Shown: positions 34,065 to 46,382 of the stretch, piece by piece | Layout of the letters: each line of letters starts with the position of its first letter | Numbering within the stretch: position 1 is the first letter of the stretch | Origin: Cadophora sp. MPI-SDFR-AT-0126 | Lineage: Eukaryota; Ascomycota; Leotiomycetes; Helotiales; Ploettnerulaceae | Direction of reading: 5' to 3' | Length of the DNA stretch: 64,000 bases | Assembly: GCA_020747065.1 (NCBI GenBank) | Contig: JAGMVK010000017.1 | Coordinates: 310,001-374,000 of the forward strand | Translations under genes and position numbers: made by a program | Notes under the pieces: model-generated | Database searches by the model: none | Told to the model about the DNA's origin: nothing | Seen by the model: only the letters and a program-made list of their open reading frames with translations

Positions 34065-34418
34065 ATAAATTCGGGGCTCGCGAAGGTTGCTGCATAATAT
34101 CAAGCTGTGATGCGAGGAGTTCTGGGTCTGAATAGATACGAGTCTTCTTTTTGTGAAAACAAGCCAACAATGGCAGAATGTCGATGACTGGCGGTCTGTG
34201 TAGGATGATTTCTAGCGCATATATCCCATCTTCTGAGATTGCTGCTTCGTCAGCTATCTATAAATAAACGATTCTATAATGACTTCTTCGTGTCCACTTC
34301 TTTTGTGAACCTATTTCCTTCGTGATATATGGATTGCGTTTCAACAGACTGCTTTAATTGTCCATCCCACTTTCCCTCCCTCTCCGTGGTTTCCTCTGCT
34401 ATTTTATATCTGGGTTTT
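34065..34418. other. Intergenic, 354 bp
   Basis: Holds the transporter 3' UTR; C/T-rich near 34360-34390. No gene seen. Confidence 0.35.
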
Positions 34419-34796
34419 TTATCCCTGGAATTGCAAGCCTCCCACAAGATCCAACACAATCCCCCACCTAACAGCAAGCAACACCCACTCCTTCAACCAC
34501 GCCGCTTGCACATAATACGAATATACCACATAGACCAACCCCGGACTCCCATCCACTATCTCGAGATCATGTCGTGCTAGAATCGCAACACAGACCGTCT
34601 GTCCGTTGCTGAATGTCGGTGTGCATGTGACGGCTGTGTTATCTTGATTTTGGTAAGAGGAAGTTGGATGGAGAAGAGAACCGTAGATGAGGTCTTGCTG
34701 CTTTGGCTTTGGTTTTGGTTTGTTTGGTGGAGTGGTGCCGATGTGGATGCTTATGGTGATGAGGAGGGCGAGGAGGAGGGTTCGTAGGTGGTGCAT
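34419..34796 (-). CDS. Small putative secreted or membrane protein
   Basis: Intronless frame of 125 residues from an ATG. The N-terminus looks like a good signal peptide (MHHLRTLLLALLITISIHIG), followed by a Pro/Lys-rich stretch and a mature part with two cysteines (VTCTPTFSNGQTVCV). The last 45 residues are hydrophobic (LVYVVYSYYVQAAWLKEWVLLAVRWGIVLDLVGG) and could be a buried core or a membrane anchor. I recognise no family. The clear hydrophobic pattern supports coding, but no intron or homologue confirms it. Confidence 0.45.
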   Translation of the reverse strand: MHHLRTLLLALLITISIHIGTTPPNKPKPKPKQQDLIYGSLLHPTSSYQNQDNTAVTCTPTFSNGQTVCVAILARHDLEIVDGSPGLVYVVYSYYVQAAWLKEWVLLAVRWGIVLDLVGGLQFQG

Positions 34797-35196
34797 GACT
34801 GGTCTGCTGCCGCTGTTACGTACGGTCTGATATTGAAACTGGACTGGATGAACAGTATTCGCAGGCCTGGTCTGGGGTGTGCTTGACTTCGACGGGGCGA
34901 GCAGTGAGATGGTATATTCTGTTGTGAAGAGGTAGAGGGCGACGAGCAGGATGAAGAATCACAAGATACTCCTTTAGATGAAGGGAGAGGGACTGGAGAT
35001 CGTCGAATAACCGCTGTATTTGAATGGAAGATGAGCATTGATGCTTTGATTGTACTGATTTTAAATCACTTTCTATTTGATCTAGTCTTACTGCGTAATA
35101 TTAAATTGACTTGACAACTCAACCGCCTAACAAACAGGTATTCAAATCCCCCAATACAACTATCAACGCCAAATTGCGCTTCAATGAATAATCAAA
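34797..35196. other. Intergenic, 400 bp
   Basis: Between two minus-strand genes: the small protein's promoter and the remodeller's 3' UTR, AT-rich at 35040-35110. No gene seen. Confidence 0.35.
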
Positions 35197-37975
35197 TCAC
35201 GCCGAATCCTCTTTCTTCGCCATCCCGGTAACAGCCATAAGGCCACCAACCTTCGTCTCCACGATTTTGAACGCCTCAGCATCGCCCAGACCCTTCGCAG
35301 CCTGAACATAAGCCTCCTCACTCCTATCCGTCAACACATCCAAGTCTTCATCACTCAGAATCTGATCACCGCTCTTATACCTAAACACCTCACCATCCTT
35401 CTTCAACAGCACCTTCAGCGCCTCCTTCGTCATCACCTCATCACGGAGTTTCTGACCCTTGGATTTGTAGTCCGCTTTCTTAATGACCAGTTTCTCGAGG
35501 CGGCGCTTGGCATCTGCGTTCAAGAGGAGCGCTTCTTCGACTGTGTTCTTGGTGGCAAGGCGGTAGATGATGACGGGATTCTTTTGGCCGATTCGGTGGG
35601 CGCGGTCTTGCGCTTGGAGATCCTGCTGCGGGTTCCAGTCGCTATCGAAGAGGATGACGGAGTCTGCTGAAGCGAGGTTGATACCTTGTCCGCCTGCTCG
35701 AGTGGAAAGTAAGAAGAGCTTGAAGTCGGGGTTCTCATTGAACTCCCTTATCTGTCTTTGTCGTTCTTCTTGTGATACTGAACCGTCAATGCGGCATACT
35801 ATCCAGTCTCGAAGTTCCTGGGCGTAGTCCTGGATGAGATCGAGCTGTGTTTTGAACTGAGAGAAAATGAGGACCTTATGGCCACGCTCGAATAGAGATT
35901 TGAGGAGTCGATCTAGTAAAAGCATCTTGCCAGATGCAGTGACGAGACTCTCGTCTACTGGGCGATTATCTGGCCAAGCATTATAGAAGTTGTGAGGAGA
36001 GTTGCAAGCTAATCGTAGCTGCATAAGAGGATTTCCAAGCTTCTTTGTAGACATCTCCTTCTCTGTAGGATGTTAGGTTGTTCAGGCAAAAACAAAGTGT
36101 GAACTCACTTGCAGCCTCCTTGATCCTAGCTTCTTCCGCTTCCTCGGGAGTCAACTCATCTTCTGGTGTCTCCTCCTTCTCAGCGACCTCTAGTGCCAGC
36201 TTCTCCTCAAACTCATCATCGCTAAGAGCATCTTCCTCATCGGAAGCAGCTTCAGAGTATGATTTTGGGTTCCTCGCTTTGCGACCGCGAGTAGATGCTG
36301 GCGTTGAATGGCGGCTCGACTTGGAAGATTTGGAAGCTGGAGATGAAGCACCATCATTGGCTTTTCGCTTTCGCTTCCCATCGCCTATCGAGGCAAGGCC
36401 TCCTCCTTTCATCATTTGCTCGAAGGCATTCTTGGGTGCTGACTTGGGTGGTCGACCACTGGGCTTTTTCCGAATTGGTAATTGTGCCAATGGTACATCT
36501 TCTTCAGAATCCGGCTCTTCAGTCTTTGCAGTTTTGGTAGCCTTGGCAGGCTTCGTAGGTTTTGCTTTGCGACTGACCGAGGGTGCATTAGCTCTCAACC
36601 TTTCCACGACCTTCTCCTCGAGGTAGTCCCTAGTATCTCTGGTTTCGTCGCTTATCACATCGCAGAGTTCGGTTTGATCCAGGGTCATTGGCGCGTACAA
36701 GATATATTCTCTCTTCTTTGGTAGTAAATGCTCAACATCGGCCTTGATGCGGCGAAGCAACAGCGGCTGTAAGATTTGTTGGATTTTCGTTATCATCTCA
36801 TGGGTCTTCTTCTCTTCCAAGAAGCCTTCTGTGGTCTTCTCGTCTCGAAGATCGCTGAAATCGAAATAGGCTTCGAAAAGCTCCCACTCAGTGAAGACAG
36901 TAGGGAGCAGGAAATGTAGAAGAGACCATAGTTCTTTCAGATCGTTTTGAAGAGGCGTTCCCGTGATCAAGAATCGACTGTACGAATGGAAAGGCTGAAG
37001 GATGCGGAATAATTTTGATTCCGAGTTTTTCAAGCGATGTCCTTCGTCCTTCAGAGGCTGTTAGCAATCGAACGTGGTATCATTTTTAAACAGCACACGT
37101 ACAATGAAAATAATGCCCCAACGTATTTTGATGAGGTCCTTAGCATCCCTCATAATGATTTCAGGCGTAGTCAGAACGACCGGAAAGTCGTCAGTCACAC
37201 GACCTTCTCTTCGCTTCATCGTCTTCCCGTCAACCTCGAAAGTAAGCACTTCTTCAGAATAATTTTTCTGTATCCTGGTCTTAAAGATGTCCTGCCTATG
37301 AGCCGGAACGCCATGGTACTTCACCACTGGGACACTAGGTAACCACTTCGCGAATTCCTCATCCCAATTGGACAACGTGCTCATGGGCGCGACAATCAGG
37401 AAAGGACCCTTGTAATCGCTCTCTCGCAGCTTAGCAACAAGAGAAATCGTCTGAATAGTCTTTCCCAATCCCATCTCATCGGCTAAGATACCTGACATAG
37501 ACTGAAAAGCAATGTCGTACATCCAAGTAAGACCTTCCAACTGATACGGTCTCAATTGTCCACCAACAATGTTCCCAGGCTGTTCTGACATCTCAATATT
37601 ATGTCCTCCCAGCATGTTGCCATCAAAATCGCGCCCAACCTGACCAAGTGACTTGGAGTTGTTCTTCAATATGCCAGTAAACTGCTCGCATTTGTTCAGT
37701 AGCTCTGCCAGTTCTTGCGCCTTGGCTTCGCGATCTTTAATGGGTGCCTTCTTTCGCCCACGCTTGTTCTGCTTTATCTCCTGTTGCTCGTTTGCCAGGC
37801 GAGCCTTTTCGTTCTCTGCGTGAATGGCTTTCTCTTCATCGTTGAGGAAGTCCTGGTCGAGTTCTGAGTCAACGTCGATTATGGGGGATTGCTCTGGCGG
37901 TGATGAGGGAGGGGTGCTCGAAAGTCGCGATGCTGGGCTCGAAGAGCCAACACTGGCTTTTGATCGTGGAGCCAT
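35197..37975 (-). CDS. SNF2-family chromatin remodeller of the LSH/DDM1/Irc5 (MUS-30) group
   Basis: ATP-driven nucleosome remodeller acting in the nucleus. Homologues are HELLS/LSH in animals, DDM1 in plants, Irc5 in yeast and MUS-30 in Neurospora (genome stability). Exons 37103-37975, 36109-37048 and 35197-36062 give 892 residues. Motif I is DEMGLGKT at residues 166-173, with [12 protein letters not shown] just before it. Motif II is split by intron 1: GIIFI joined to DEGHRLKN (DEGH 292-295). [22 protein letters not shown] and [16 protein letters not shown] follow. An acidic/basic disordered linker with an AT-hook-like KKPSGRPPK lies between the two RecA lobes. The second lobe has [25 protein letters not shown] and [10 protein letters not shown] chose ATG 37975 (GAAATGG context); the frame is open further upstream but without an ATG. 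LSH rather than ISWI is supported by the lack of HAND-SANT-SLIDE domains. Confidence 0.9.
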
Positions 37976-39798
37976 TTCAGAGGAGGACAGTGGTTTTCTT
38001 TGGCTATGTAGAGACCTTGGGCTCTTCCGTCTTACGATAGAGTAGACGTCGTAGGGACGAACAAAGCCCGATGTAAGGGTGCGATATGGACTCAATTGAG
38101 TAGCAATGGGCGCCGAAGAGGCTAATGAATTGGATATTATCAATGTCCAGTCCAGAATAAAGTCAAAAACAGCTCCAGCATGTTTAGAAGGTACTCACTA
38201 TTTGAATGCTCTCCTAGTTCCAGGAGCTAAATTCCACAAGCACCAGTAAGGGCTGGTGGCAAACAAACGCAGCCCAAACGCAGCAAAGTAGAATCACTTT
38301 CTTCAATAATGAGATGCCCCGAAAGACAAAAATCCAGACAATAGAAGTCTTAAAATCAATCTGGATCGAGAAAGTGGGAAGGGGTACTGTTGTGAAGTGC
38401 AAGCAGAAATGACTTCGTGGTCTGGACGCGTAAAGTGCTAGTGCATTATCACGCGTTGACCGCGATCTCATGAGGTAATCGACATGGGTTGGAATGCGCC
38501 GCCGGTTAGGCAGAGCGCCAAGGCTTGATTCAGGGGAAAGAAAGGGGTGAGGCTAAGCGAGTCTATGGTTGGAACAACAACAACCTTGGTATCGATATTG
38601 GAAATCCATCATGGCTTCATCTGATGCTTGGAACTGTACAGGGCTAGGATGTGAATAGGTGGTGAGGTCTGAATCATCTTCGCTGCTGATTGCCTCTGTC
38701 AACCCCACGTTGAATTCAGCGTTGTCTCACATAGGACTGCTCTCTGGACTCTGATACTTGCTGTCACTCGGAATCGGGAAATATGATGTGCCCTATAGAG
38801 CGATTTCTGTATCGTATGTTTTGCTGCTTCTGATCTTGTCATACATTGAGGCTTTAGATCGTGCAAATGTTTACTTCGACTTCGTATTCTTGTTCCAGCT
38901 ATTTCAGAGGGAACAAATCTGGCAATGTACTTGCACGAAGTCATCATCGGTATTTAGGTCAGTAGGCTGCAATGAACACTTCACGAAGCCACTTCAACTT
39001 GCGATATGAATCCATGCTGGATCTCCTCCTCTACCCCCGATTGCTACTTATAATGACATATCATTTGTCATTCACATCAGACACTGCCATTAAAGAGTAC
39101 GAGGAGAGCACAATTCATTGTATCCCGTTGCATAGAAAAATCCACCGCAGTCTAGAATAAGTAACGATGGAGATGAGAGCAAGAATATGCACAATCTTCC
39201 AAGATTCATCTATGCCTTCTTCAATAGATGAGCTCTCTCAAAGTCTAAATCCAAAATGTAGTCTTCTTGTGAATTCTTTTGTTGACAGAGAGATGTACAT
39301 GTTGAAAGACAGCGGAACGCCGCAACACCCTGATTCCATCTAATCGACTCGAATCCTTGACTCCGCTTTCTTCCTTGCTGAGGATAATTCGTTGTCGTGT
39401 GATGGATGCCGTTTGGTGTAACCTTCCGTCACCTTCGCTCTGTTGCACTCATGCTGGCAAACAAGCTTGAAAGTCCTGGAGCTGGCAGCGATAGAGAACC
39501 AGGACCCTTGGGAAGATTGAAGGAATGTATAATATTAAAGTACAGGGAAGTCAAAGACAGCGAAAGACACTTGTGTTGAAAGTGGACGCTTTGGTGGGAT
39601 AGGAAGCAGGCAAGAAGCACAAAATCATCGCTCTCTTCTGAGAATATGATGCGGTGTTTGTTGAAAGTAACGCAGCGCAAATCGAAATACAGGTAGTTTT
39701 GGCTGGTGGTACAGTTGATGTAAAATGTCGCAAAGAAGGGAACGGGCTCGAGGAGTGGGTGGCTAGGAATTGAACGGGTTGCTGATGAGTGAGCTCGA
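37976..39798. other. 1.8-kb gene-poor interval
   Basis: Contains the remodeller's promoter and leader and the 3' UTR of the SANT-like gene. Reading frames are short; those at 39429-40157 and 39551-39886 (minus) are shadows of the next gene. Nothing recognised. Confidence 0.4.
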
Positions 39799-42032
39799 TC
39801 ACAAAATAGTGTGACGAAGAGCAGCGCTTTGAGCAGAGATATTCTTGCCAGTCCGACGGTTGTACTCCATGGCCACTCTGTTCCATTTATCCTTATCGAC
39901 GTCTTTGACAACTTGGGCCAGAACAAGGTCGAGTTGATCGTTCCATACTGGCTTCTCATATAACGGCCCATCAGCGAGAACCTGGCCTTTGCCTCTCTTC
40001 GAGAGCGGAATGAACTGTTTGCCTTCGGCAGCGAATAGAAGCGGGGCGGTACGGTTGTATCTGCTTGTGACACCGCAGACGCTGAGTGATGGTGCACGAC
40101 CATTGGCGACTCGCGTCTCGTTAAGTACCTCCACAATTTCTGCAAAAGACATGCCATCCTCCTTCATATTGACGATGTTGACGTTCTCAGGGTCGTTGGC
40201 ACCATAACCACGCTTGCAGACCTTCTCCTTTGCTCCGCGAGTAAGACCACGCTTCAGCAGAGCTGCATCTGATACAGCGATTTGAGGAATTGAGGGAGGA
40301 TCTTGGTTCAGACCCCAGTTGATAGATGGGTCCCCAGAGTATCTTGAAGGATCAAGAACGGCTCCAGGTTGATTGAACCGACCGCCGTCCTCGAATTCCT
40401 CTGCGAACTTACGCTTCTTACCTGCAGCTACGGGTATCGAAGCACGGAGAGGAGCACCATTGACGTATGTTTCGTGAGAGAAGAGCCGCTTGTAGGGACG
40501 AACTCCACGACTTCCGATGCCGGTACCTTCTTGTTTCTTGGAAGTACTGGCCGTGGGGGAATACTCCTGAACAAATAGCACTACGAAAAGTCAGAAAATT
40601 CATAGACAACAAGAGTGGGACAACTTACATTCATCTTCACCGTTTGTAAGGGGCTCTCCTGGTCCATGGAGCACATCAAAACGTTTCAATTGGGGCTGGC
40701 TAGAGTCGGTCTCGTCGTGCTCACTCGGTTGACGGAATGCATCGGGTGGAATTATGTGGCACCGATTGAAATCACCCCTACTATGCTGACTTGGATGATA
40801 GAAGCGCGATTCTCCTCTCTGGCGGCGTTGTCTGAAACTATTCTCACCATGCTTGTCGAAGTGCCCTACATTGCGGACGTCAGGGCCGTGAGAACCTGGG
40901 CGATAAACGTCCTGTACCAGTTGAGACGGAGAAGGATATGGCTCACGCCCACCAAGCACATGATTGTAGATTTCACTCCCATCATCAAATGATTCCATGC
41001 TTGGATCGACACCAACGTATGGATCTGGTTGTTCTTGCTGATTTATTTCACCGAAGCTCTCACGTCTGATAGTCCGACCACCGTACCCGGCTGGTCTACG
41101 TGGAGTGCCCGATCCAACGTTGTCATATGGTGATTGCGGAGGGGCACATCGTGGGGGTGAGTCCTCGTCCATTTCATCGTCATCGTACTCTCGGCCATTT
41201 GGAGGACCAGGCGAAGCTCGATGGGCACGAGTGGAGGAATCGTCATGAACCGACTTTGGGAGGTATGGTGGAGAAGTATCGTTGAGACGAGGGGCAACTC
41301 GGCGTTGTAGTGAAGGTGGAGGGGAAGCACTGCCGAGCTCGCGACGGCGGAGTGCTATCAGAATATTAGTTTTTCCTCAACCTTGCATATGCGATTGAAG
41401 TGATTGTTGTCAAAGTTGCAGACAGTGTCGAGCATGAACCGACACAAGGATTGGTGGATGAGAATGGAATATGGGAATAGAAGGAACGCCGACACAGAAT
41501 GGAGAAGAGCATTCGCCCTTTTAAAGGAACCATTGAAAGTGGGCGACGATGATAGACCACAAGAACGTGTATTGTGCATCACTTGGTGTCACATCCCTTA
41601 CTCGTCAAGTTGCTGTGCGAAAGCGGCGTTCGGAGGGAAGACAAAAAAAGGAAGCTTACCATTGGCATAATAACCGCGTGAGTCATTGATCGGGGAACGA
41701 AAGGTCTCGTAGTTCTGTTGCTCGGTTGGAGAGCAACTTCTACTAAAGGGGTGTGACAAGTTGACAGGGTTGCACAAGACACCATTGCTATTGGCCTCGA
41801 TGGTGTCTGCCTCCGGGTGGCTATTTGTCTCATGCCCTGCACTAGTGTCATCATGTCCATGCTCTGGGATGCTATTGGCCTTAGCCATTGCAACTCTGTT
41901 GTCTTTGGTCGGCGAGGCGTTGTTGTCCTGCTCGACAGAGTGGGCCATAGGGCTGTCGAGGTCGGAGTTGCCCATGTTCGACATATTGGCTTTGCTCGGT
42001 TTGTTGACTTCAGCGGGTCTAAGCTCAGGCAT
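39799..42032 (-). CDS. SANT/Myb-like domain protein of unknown function
   Basis: Three exons (41660-42032, 40629-41354, 39799-40580) give 626 residues, phases matching; intron 1 is unusually long for this locus (305 bp). The first 370 residues are low-complexity, rich in Ser, Asn, Pro, Asp and Arg, and look disordered. From about residue 410 the sequence becomes orderly: KKRKFAEEF (basic patch), NVNIVNMKEDGMSFAEIVEVLNETRV..LSVCGVTSRYNRTAPLLF, which has a helix-turn-helix pattern, and near the end VWNDQLDLVLAQVVKDVDKDKWNRVAMEYNRRTGKNISAQSAALR, a SANT/Myb-like three-helix pattern with its first Trp conserved. Nuclear and DNA- or chromatin-binding is my inference. I start at ATG 42032; exons further upstream in the long leader cannot be excluded. 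Confidence 0.65.
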
Positions 42033-43867
42033 TCGATGGATTATTGCTGAAGGACGGTTCGCCGGTGACAGCGGCAAAATGGCAATTACTACGATACCCA
42101 GGAGATTTCGGTCGAGGAAGTATGAGGGAGTGGGGACCGTTATGCTGTTCGAGGAAGATGTAGAACCGAAGTGAAGGCTTTACCGAGAGGATGCGAGAGC
42201 TTGCTTGTCTCGAGGTCGCGCTAACGAATGGCACTAGCGAATCTAATATTCGATTTGATTTGCATCGAATAGATGACTTGATGAGAGAAAGAAATGAATC
42301 TAGCAGTGACTGAAAATTATGACGCCAGCTGGAGTAGACGGCGACACGATGTCGCGACCAGTGAGCGCAAGAAGAAGCTGAGAATATTCTCCTTCCAGAT
42401 TTGGCATGAGGGGACTTCCCAGTGACAAGTGATGAACCCCACTCCACGGACGGTGTAGGAAAGCAAGCCTTGTTGACGATAAGTGGTTACTGTGACGCTG
42501 ACAGTGAATCGAGTCGCAATGTAATGCGGAGCTGCATAGCCTCCGTTTGGAAGAAGCAAGGGAGTTTCTTGCTTCAGATTGCAGTCTATTCACCGTCCTA
42601 ATATGTCTTCAATTACAAGATGGCGATTCGATGACAGTAACGACAGATGCAATGGACGTAGATTGGCAAAGGCGAGAGAATTTTCACTGCAGCAAGCCCT
42701 GAGCTAATTATCAAGGCAGAGAAGTCAGAGGCTGTATATATACACCCTCTCGAGACAACGAGAAGATAGAAGGCTAAATTGGCTTTGGCAACCAGTACTC
42801 AGGAGGCCCAAGTGAGCAGGGTCACTATGTACTGCAGCCTCGACGATCCCAAGAGTTGCACGTGGAGACCTTGAAAAAGGTGTACGAATAGCAGATGTGC
42901 GCTCATTAGAAGAATAGCCCACCAAATTGAAGATTCAGCTGTAGGTCTGGCAATGTTGCAAGCTCTGGCTTGAGCCCAAGTAGCCTTCCCACTGAACGAG
43001 TGTAGATGATAGGAAGAAGTCAGGGACGGAGAACGAAGGCCAATAATCGAGTTTGATTCAAGGTATGGAAACGGAGAAAAGATGGCGGTGGTCTTATAGA
43101 TTCATTGTTGTTATCGGTGGAGACGAATGGGGAGTGCGAAAGTCAAGCTGGGGCAGTTCTATTTATCTCCGTTCTGGGGCCACCAAAAAAGCAAACCAAC
43201 ACGAACGGACTAAAAGGGCACCACTTCGTTTTTTTAGCGACAGAAGATCTGAGAGAACTCTAAATCATGAGAGCATTACGTTTGTGGTGGATATTGGTTG
43301 TCAAATATAGCAGACCGTTCATGCTGCAAGTCTCGGTTCTCTCGCGCCTTATCTTCAGTCGAGATTGCTTTTTTAGGCACGAGACTCATCTCGTCCACAT
43401 TGTACAAAAGGATTACAAGGCATCGCGGTGAAGCAGCAAACGCAAGGAAATACACATGACGAGCAAGAGGAGCAAGAACAACAACAGCACGCAAAGAAAC
43501 AAGACTCAAACTAACAATAACGGAAAACCTACAGAGAGCATTATCTGGATGTCAAAAGTCTCCTCACATAGTGCTTCTCTCTTCTTAGTTATGCAGTCAT
43601 TGTACGATGCAAATATTGACTTCATGCCATTACTTCATTGGCATGGTCCACAATCCCTCAATTGTGTGCTGGCCAATGAACAAGTGCATGGTAGTGCCAC
43701 ATATGACCTGAGGGTAAGGAGAGCTCCGGTCGTGCGAGTTCTCACAGTATTGGAGAGGAGTTATACCCAGTCTTAGAAGACTAGCCTTTGCGTACGTCTT
43801 CTAGATGGGCCATTGATAGTCGAGATGGAGGAGCGAGCTTAGCTGCAAGGCAGTCGCGGGTCAAATT
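42033..43867. other. 1.8-kb interval: long upstream region of the SANT-like gene
   Basis: Contains the leader or promoter of the SANT-like gene (minus) and the 3' flank of Scn1 (minus). Several short frames exist in all phases and none is recognisable. An A-rich run (43181-43230) and a CAACAGCAC-rich stretch (43470-43500) are simple-sequence patches. Confidence 0.4.
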
Positions 43868-45010
43868 TCAGGAGAACACAAACCGGAGCCAATTATCTCC
43901 TAACTTCTTCACCCCTTCCTCTAAACCCCATCCTTTCAGTTTGCAGATGTAGCGACAGATTTCCTCCAACCTAGCGTCCATTTCGTCCCCGGCCATATGG
44001 AGATCGCTCTCCGACAGAATCCGATCATCTGGCAGCGCTTTGATAACTTCGTCCGCCTTAGCACTGTGCACGTCTGACATATTGATAGCTGAAGAGAATG
44101 AGAAGTAGATATCAGCAGGTGAAGACCGTTGGAAATATTGCTTCAACTGATCTGGGGAGCCGGAGTACGAGTGCAGACATATCCGCAGCGCCGGTTCTTG
44201 TTCAGGGGTCTCTGATTCATCGGATGGCAGAGGAATTTTCTCGCTTTTCTTCCTCTGTCTTTTGCTCATTGGTTCCCTGCCATAGCCTTTCCACGACTCT
44301 TGCAGAGTGTCAAAAACTATACCATGGGCCTGGACTCCGTGAACTGATACCGCTCGCTTCATCTCCCATGCTAGTTTAAGCTGGGCTGTGAGCACGGCTT
44401 TCTGGTGATCCATTTGGACTCTTTGAGGATAGAGCGGTCGTCCTTCTCTTGTCCCGGGTGTCAAAGTTGGGTCTCTTGCTCTCTCCAGTTCTACAGTCCA
44501 GGGGCCAGGGAGACGGAAGCCTTTGTCAAGCCCAACTTCTCCGACAAGGGCGTAAGGAAATTTCTCCAGACGAGCTCTGGTTTGCTGAAGATATTGCTTG
44601 AGTGATTGAGGTTCCGGAAGTGACTTCAGAAACATCATATCTTCTGGTTTCGGAGTCAATACGGACTGATAGTGGCGGATTTTGAAGTCCTCCGAGTCTG
44701 CATCCAATATGTCTTCTTTTGTATCATCATACATCTGATGCGAGAACCAAGGGTGCCAGCCAAAACATGGAATGAGACACTCCTCACCCTTCTCTGTGCT
44801 TACGTCCGGCCGGGATTGCAGTCCATAAGCGTTCCCGACCTGAGTAACAAGCTCCTGGTCATCGGCTCTGGTGGCCATCACCGTCAACACACGAGCCTTC
44901 ATTTTTGGAATCGAAGGTATCCTTCCCATGATGTCAGTTGGGTGACAATGAGCATCATAGACACCGAGATGCCATGGAAATACATCTTTGATGGAGGAGC
45001 CAGGTGCCAT
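43868..45010 (-). CDS. TatD-family metal-dependent hydrolase, Scn1 (Cut9-interacting) type
   Basis: Metal-dependent hydrolase of the TatD DNase superfamily. Fission yeast Scn1 was found as a partner of the APC/C subunit Cut9; the enzymatic role is unclear. Single exon, 380 residues. The metal motif YDAHCHPTD lies at the N-terminus; [15 protein letters not shown] gives the next His ligand; [16 protein letters not shown] the bridging Glu; [18 protein letters not shown] and [17 protein letters not shown] two further His positions; [10 protein letters not shown] has Ser-Asp, where TatD enzymes have the conserved ESD. I start at ATG 45010 (AAAATGGCA), where similarity would be expected to begin. 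An in-frame ATG at 45274 would add 88 residues without recognisable features. The gene diverges from the small membrane protein at 45402. Confidence 0.88.
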   Translation of the reverse strand: MAPGSSIKDVFPWHLGVYDAHCHPTDIMGRIPSIPKMKARVLTVMATRADDQELVTQVGNAYGLQSRPDVSTEKGEECLIPCFGWHPWFSHQMYDDTKEDILDADSEDFKIRHYQSVLTPKPEDMMFLKSLPEPQSLKQYLQQTRARLEKFPYALVGEVGLDKGFRLPGPWTVELERARDPTLTPGTREGRPLYPQRVQMDHQKAVLTAQLKLAWEMKRAVSVHGVQAHGIVFDTLQESWKGYGREPMSKRQRKKSEKIPLPSDESETPEQEPALRICLHSYSGSPDQLKQYFQRSSPADIYFSFSSAINMSDVHSAKADEVIKALPDDRILSESDLHMAGDEMDARLEEICRYICKLKGWGLEEGVKKLGDNWLRFVFS

Positions 45011-45401
45011 TTTGACCGGTATATGGTATCCAAGAACCCGACAGGAGTGCTTTAATCGTTGCCGATTACCTCCGTATGCCCAGCTTCGTTGACTTGAAGG
45101 GTGTCTCGATATGTGGAGTCCAAAAAGAGTTTGGCCGACAAGCACGCTAAACGAGACCCCCTTGTCCAAGAACAATCCAAGCAGCCAGGCTTTCTCCAGC
45201 TTCCCCACACTCGACACCGTCATTTTCACATGCTCAAAGTCAAAGCGCCCGATTTCAAAGCTCCCGCCTCCCATCCTTTCAGTTCCTCGTCCAACTCACA
45301 TTCCTCGAAACAATAACAAAACATGCATTTATTTCTGCCATAATGACTGACTCGCTCGTCGCCCAAACCTCCAGTCAATTGTTACCATAAAGGCACCAAT
45401 A

Positions 45402-46124
45402 ATGGCTATTGTAAATCCAGTCTATGGCATCATTCTCCCGTTTCTCTTCTTTTTCACCATCCCTTTTGCAATACTCGCCAGTTTCACCACCATCTTCGCG
45501 TTCTCGATCCTCTTTTTCCGCGTCCTCATTGTGTACATCGAACTCGCTCTCGCAGTTATACCGTACTGGATTCTTGGACAACGAACCTCATTTTCTCCAC
45601 CGAGTCCTCCACTACAGCGTACAAAATCATTCAGTAACTCGACCAACGGCCGGCGAAGGAAGCGTCGCGGAAGCACCAGTAGCAATCTATCTGCTACTGG
45701 GTCCATAACACCTATCTCAGGCGAAAATGCCATTGGATTGAGTCGGAGCGTTGGTCCGACTCGAGATTACGAAGGCGTTGGAGGTTGGAGACTTGATAAC
45801 CCATCGGATGACGAGGGATTATGGACGAAGATCAATTCGAGGCTGGAATTGCCTGCAGATCATGTTAGGAGACATCACCGATCGTTGACTTCGGGTAGTC
45901 TACCGGGTAGTGCGAGGATTAATTGGAGTCATAGTCCGGAGGCTCTGATGAATTCTTCCAGAGCTAGGACTCCGCCAAGTTCGACGATTGGGATGGAGGG
46001 GTATTTTCCACAGTTGCCGAGCACACCAAAGGCGTCGAAAAGAACGCCATCTGCAAGTACCGGACTTTCTGGGAGTTCGTCGAGCTCGAAGGGGTCGTCT
46101 GTTTTGAGTATGAAGCAGAGATGA
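45402..46124 (+). CDS. Fungal membrane protein of unknown function, 240 residues
   Basis: Intronless. The first 52 residues are almost wholly hydrophobic (GIILPFLFFFTIPFAILASFTTIFAFSILFFRVLIVYIELALAVIPYWIL), enough for two membrane spans with a short turn. The remaining 190 residues are a Ser/Arg/Pro/Gly-rich cytosolic tail with a basic patch (NGRRRKRRGS), an orderly centre (DYEGVGGWRLDNPSDDEGLWTKINSRLELP) and a Ser-rich end. The organisation suggests an ER or plasma-membrane adaptor with phosphorylatable tail. I recognise no named family. About 390 bp separate its ATG from the divergent Scn1 ATG. Confidence 0.65.
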   Translation: MAIVNPVYGIILPFLFFFTIPFAILASFTTIFAFSILFFRVLIVYIELALAVIPYWILGQRTSFSPPSPPLQRTKSFSNSTNGRRRKRRGSTSSNLSATGSITPISGENAIGLSRSVGPTRDYEGVGGWRLDNPSDDEGLWTKINSRLELPADHVRRHHRSLTSGSLPGSARINWSHSPEALMNSSRARTPPSSTIGMEGYFPQLPSTPKASKRTPSASTGLSGSSSSSKGSSVLSMKQR

Positions 46125-46382
46125 TAATCTATGATTGACGCTTGACGACTTACGAGATATGATAACATCGAGAGATGGCGTTCGGATTTGGGTTATGGAC
46201 ATTGTGAAATCATCGAGCATTGTATATGAGGTCATGCCATTTGTTTGTACATATTGTTTCCAGTCATACAACGCCTTTGCAAAGGGCAAATTCAATCATG
46301 GTATCCTGCGAGCCCCCTCGTCAAAACATCCAACCCATCCTAACGCCAAACCATCAAGCCCTCCCTGTATTCCAACTTCCTT

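Noticed and set aside
37976..38143. N-terminal extension of the LSH-type remodeller
   Set aside because: The frame is open but starts from TTG; the ATG at 37975 is the first available.
45011..45274. 88-residue N-terminal extension of Scn1 from ATG 45274
   Set aside because: No recognisable feature, and the internal ATG has a better context and places the metal motif at the usual distance from the N-terminus. It remains possible.
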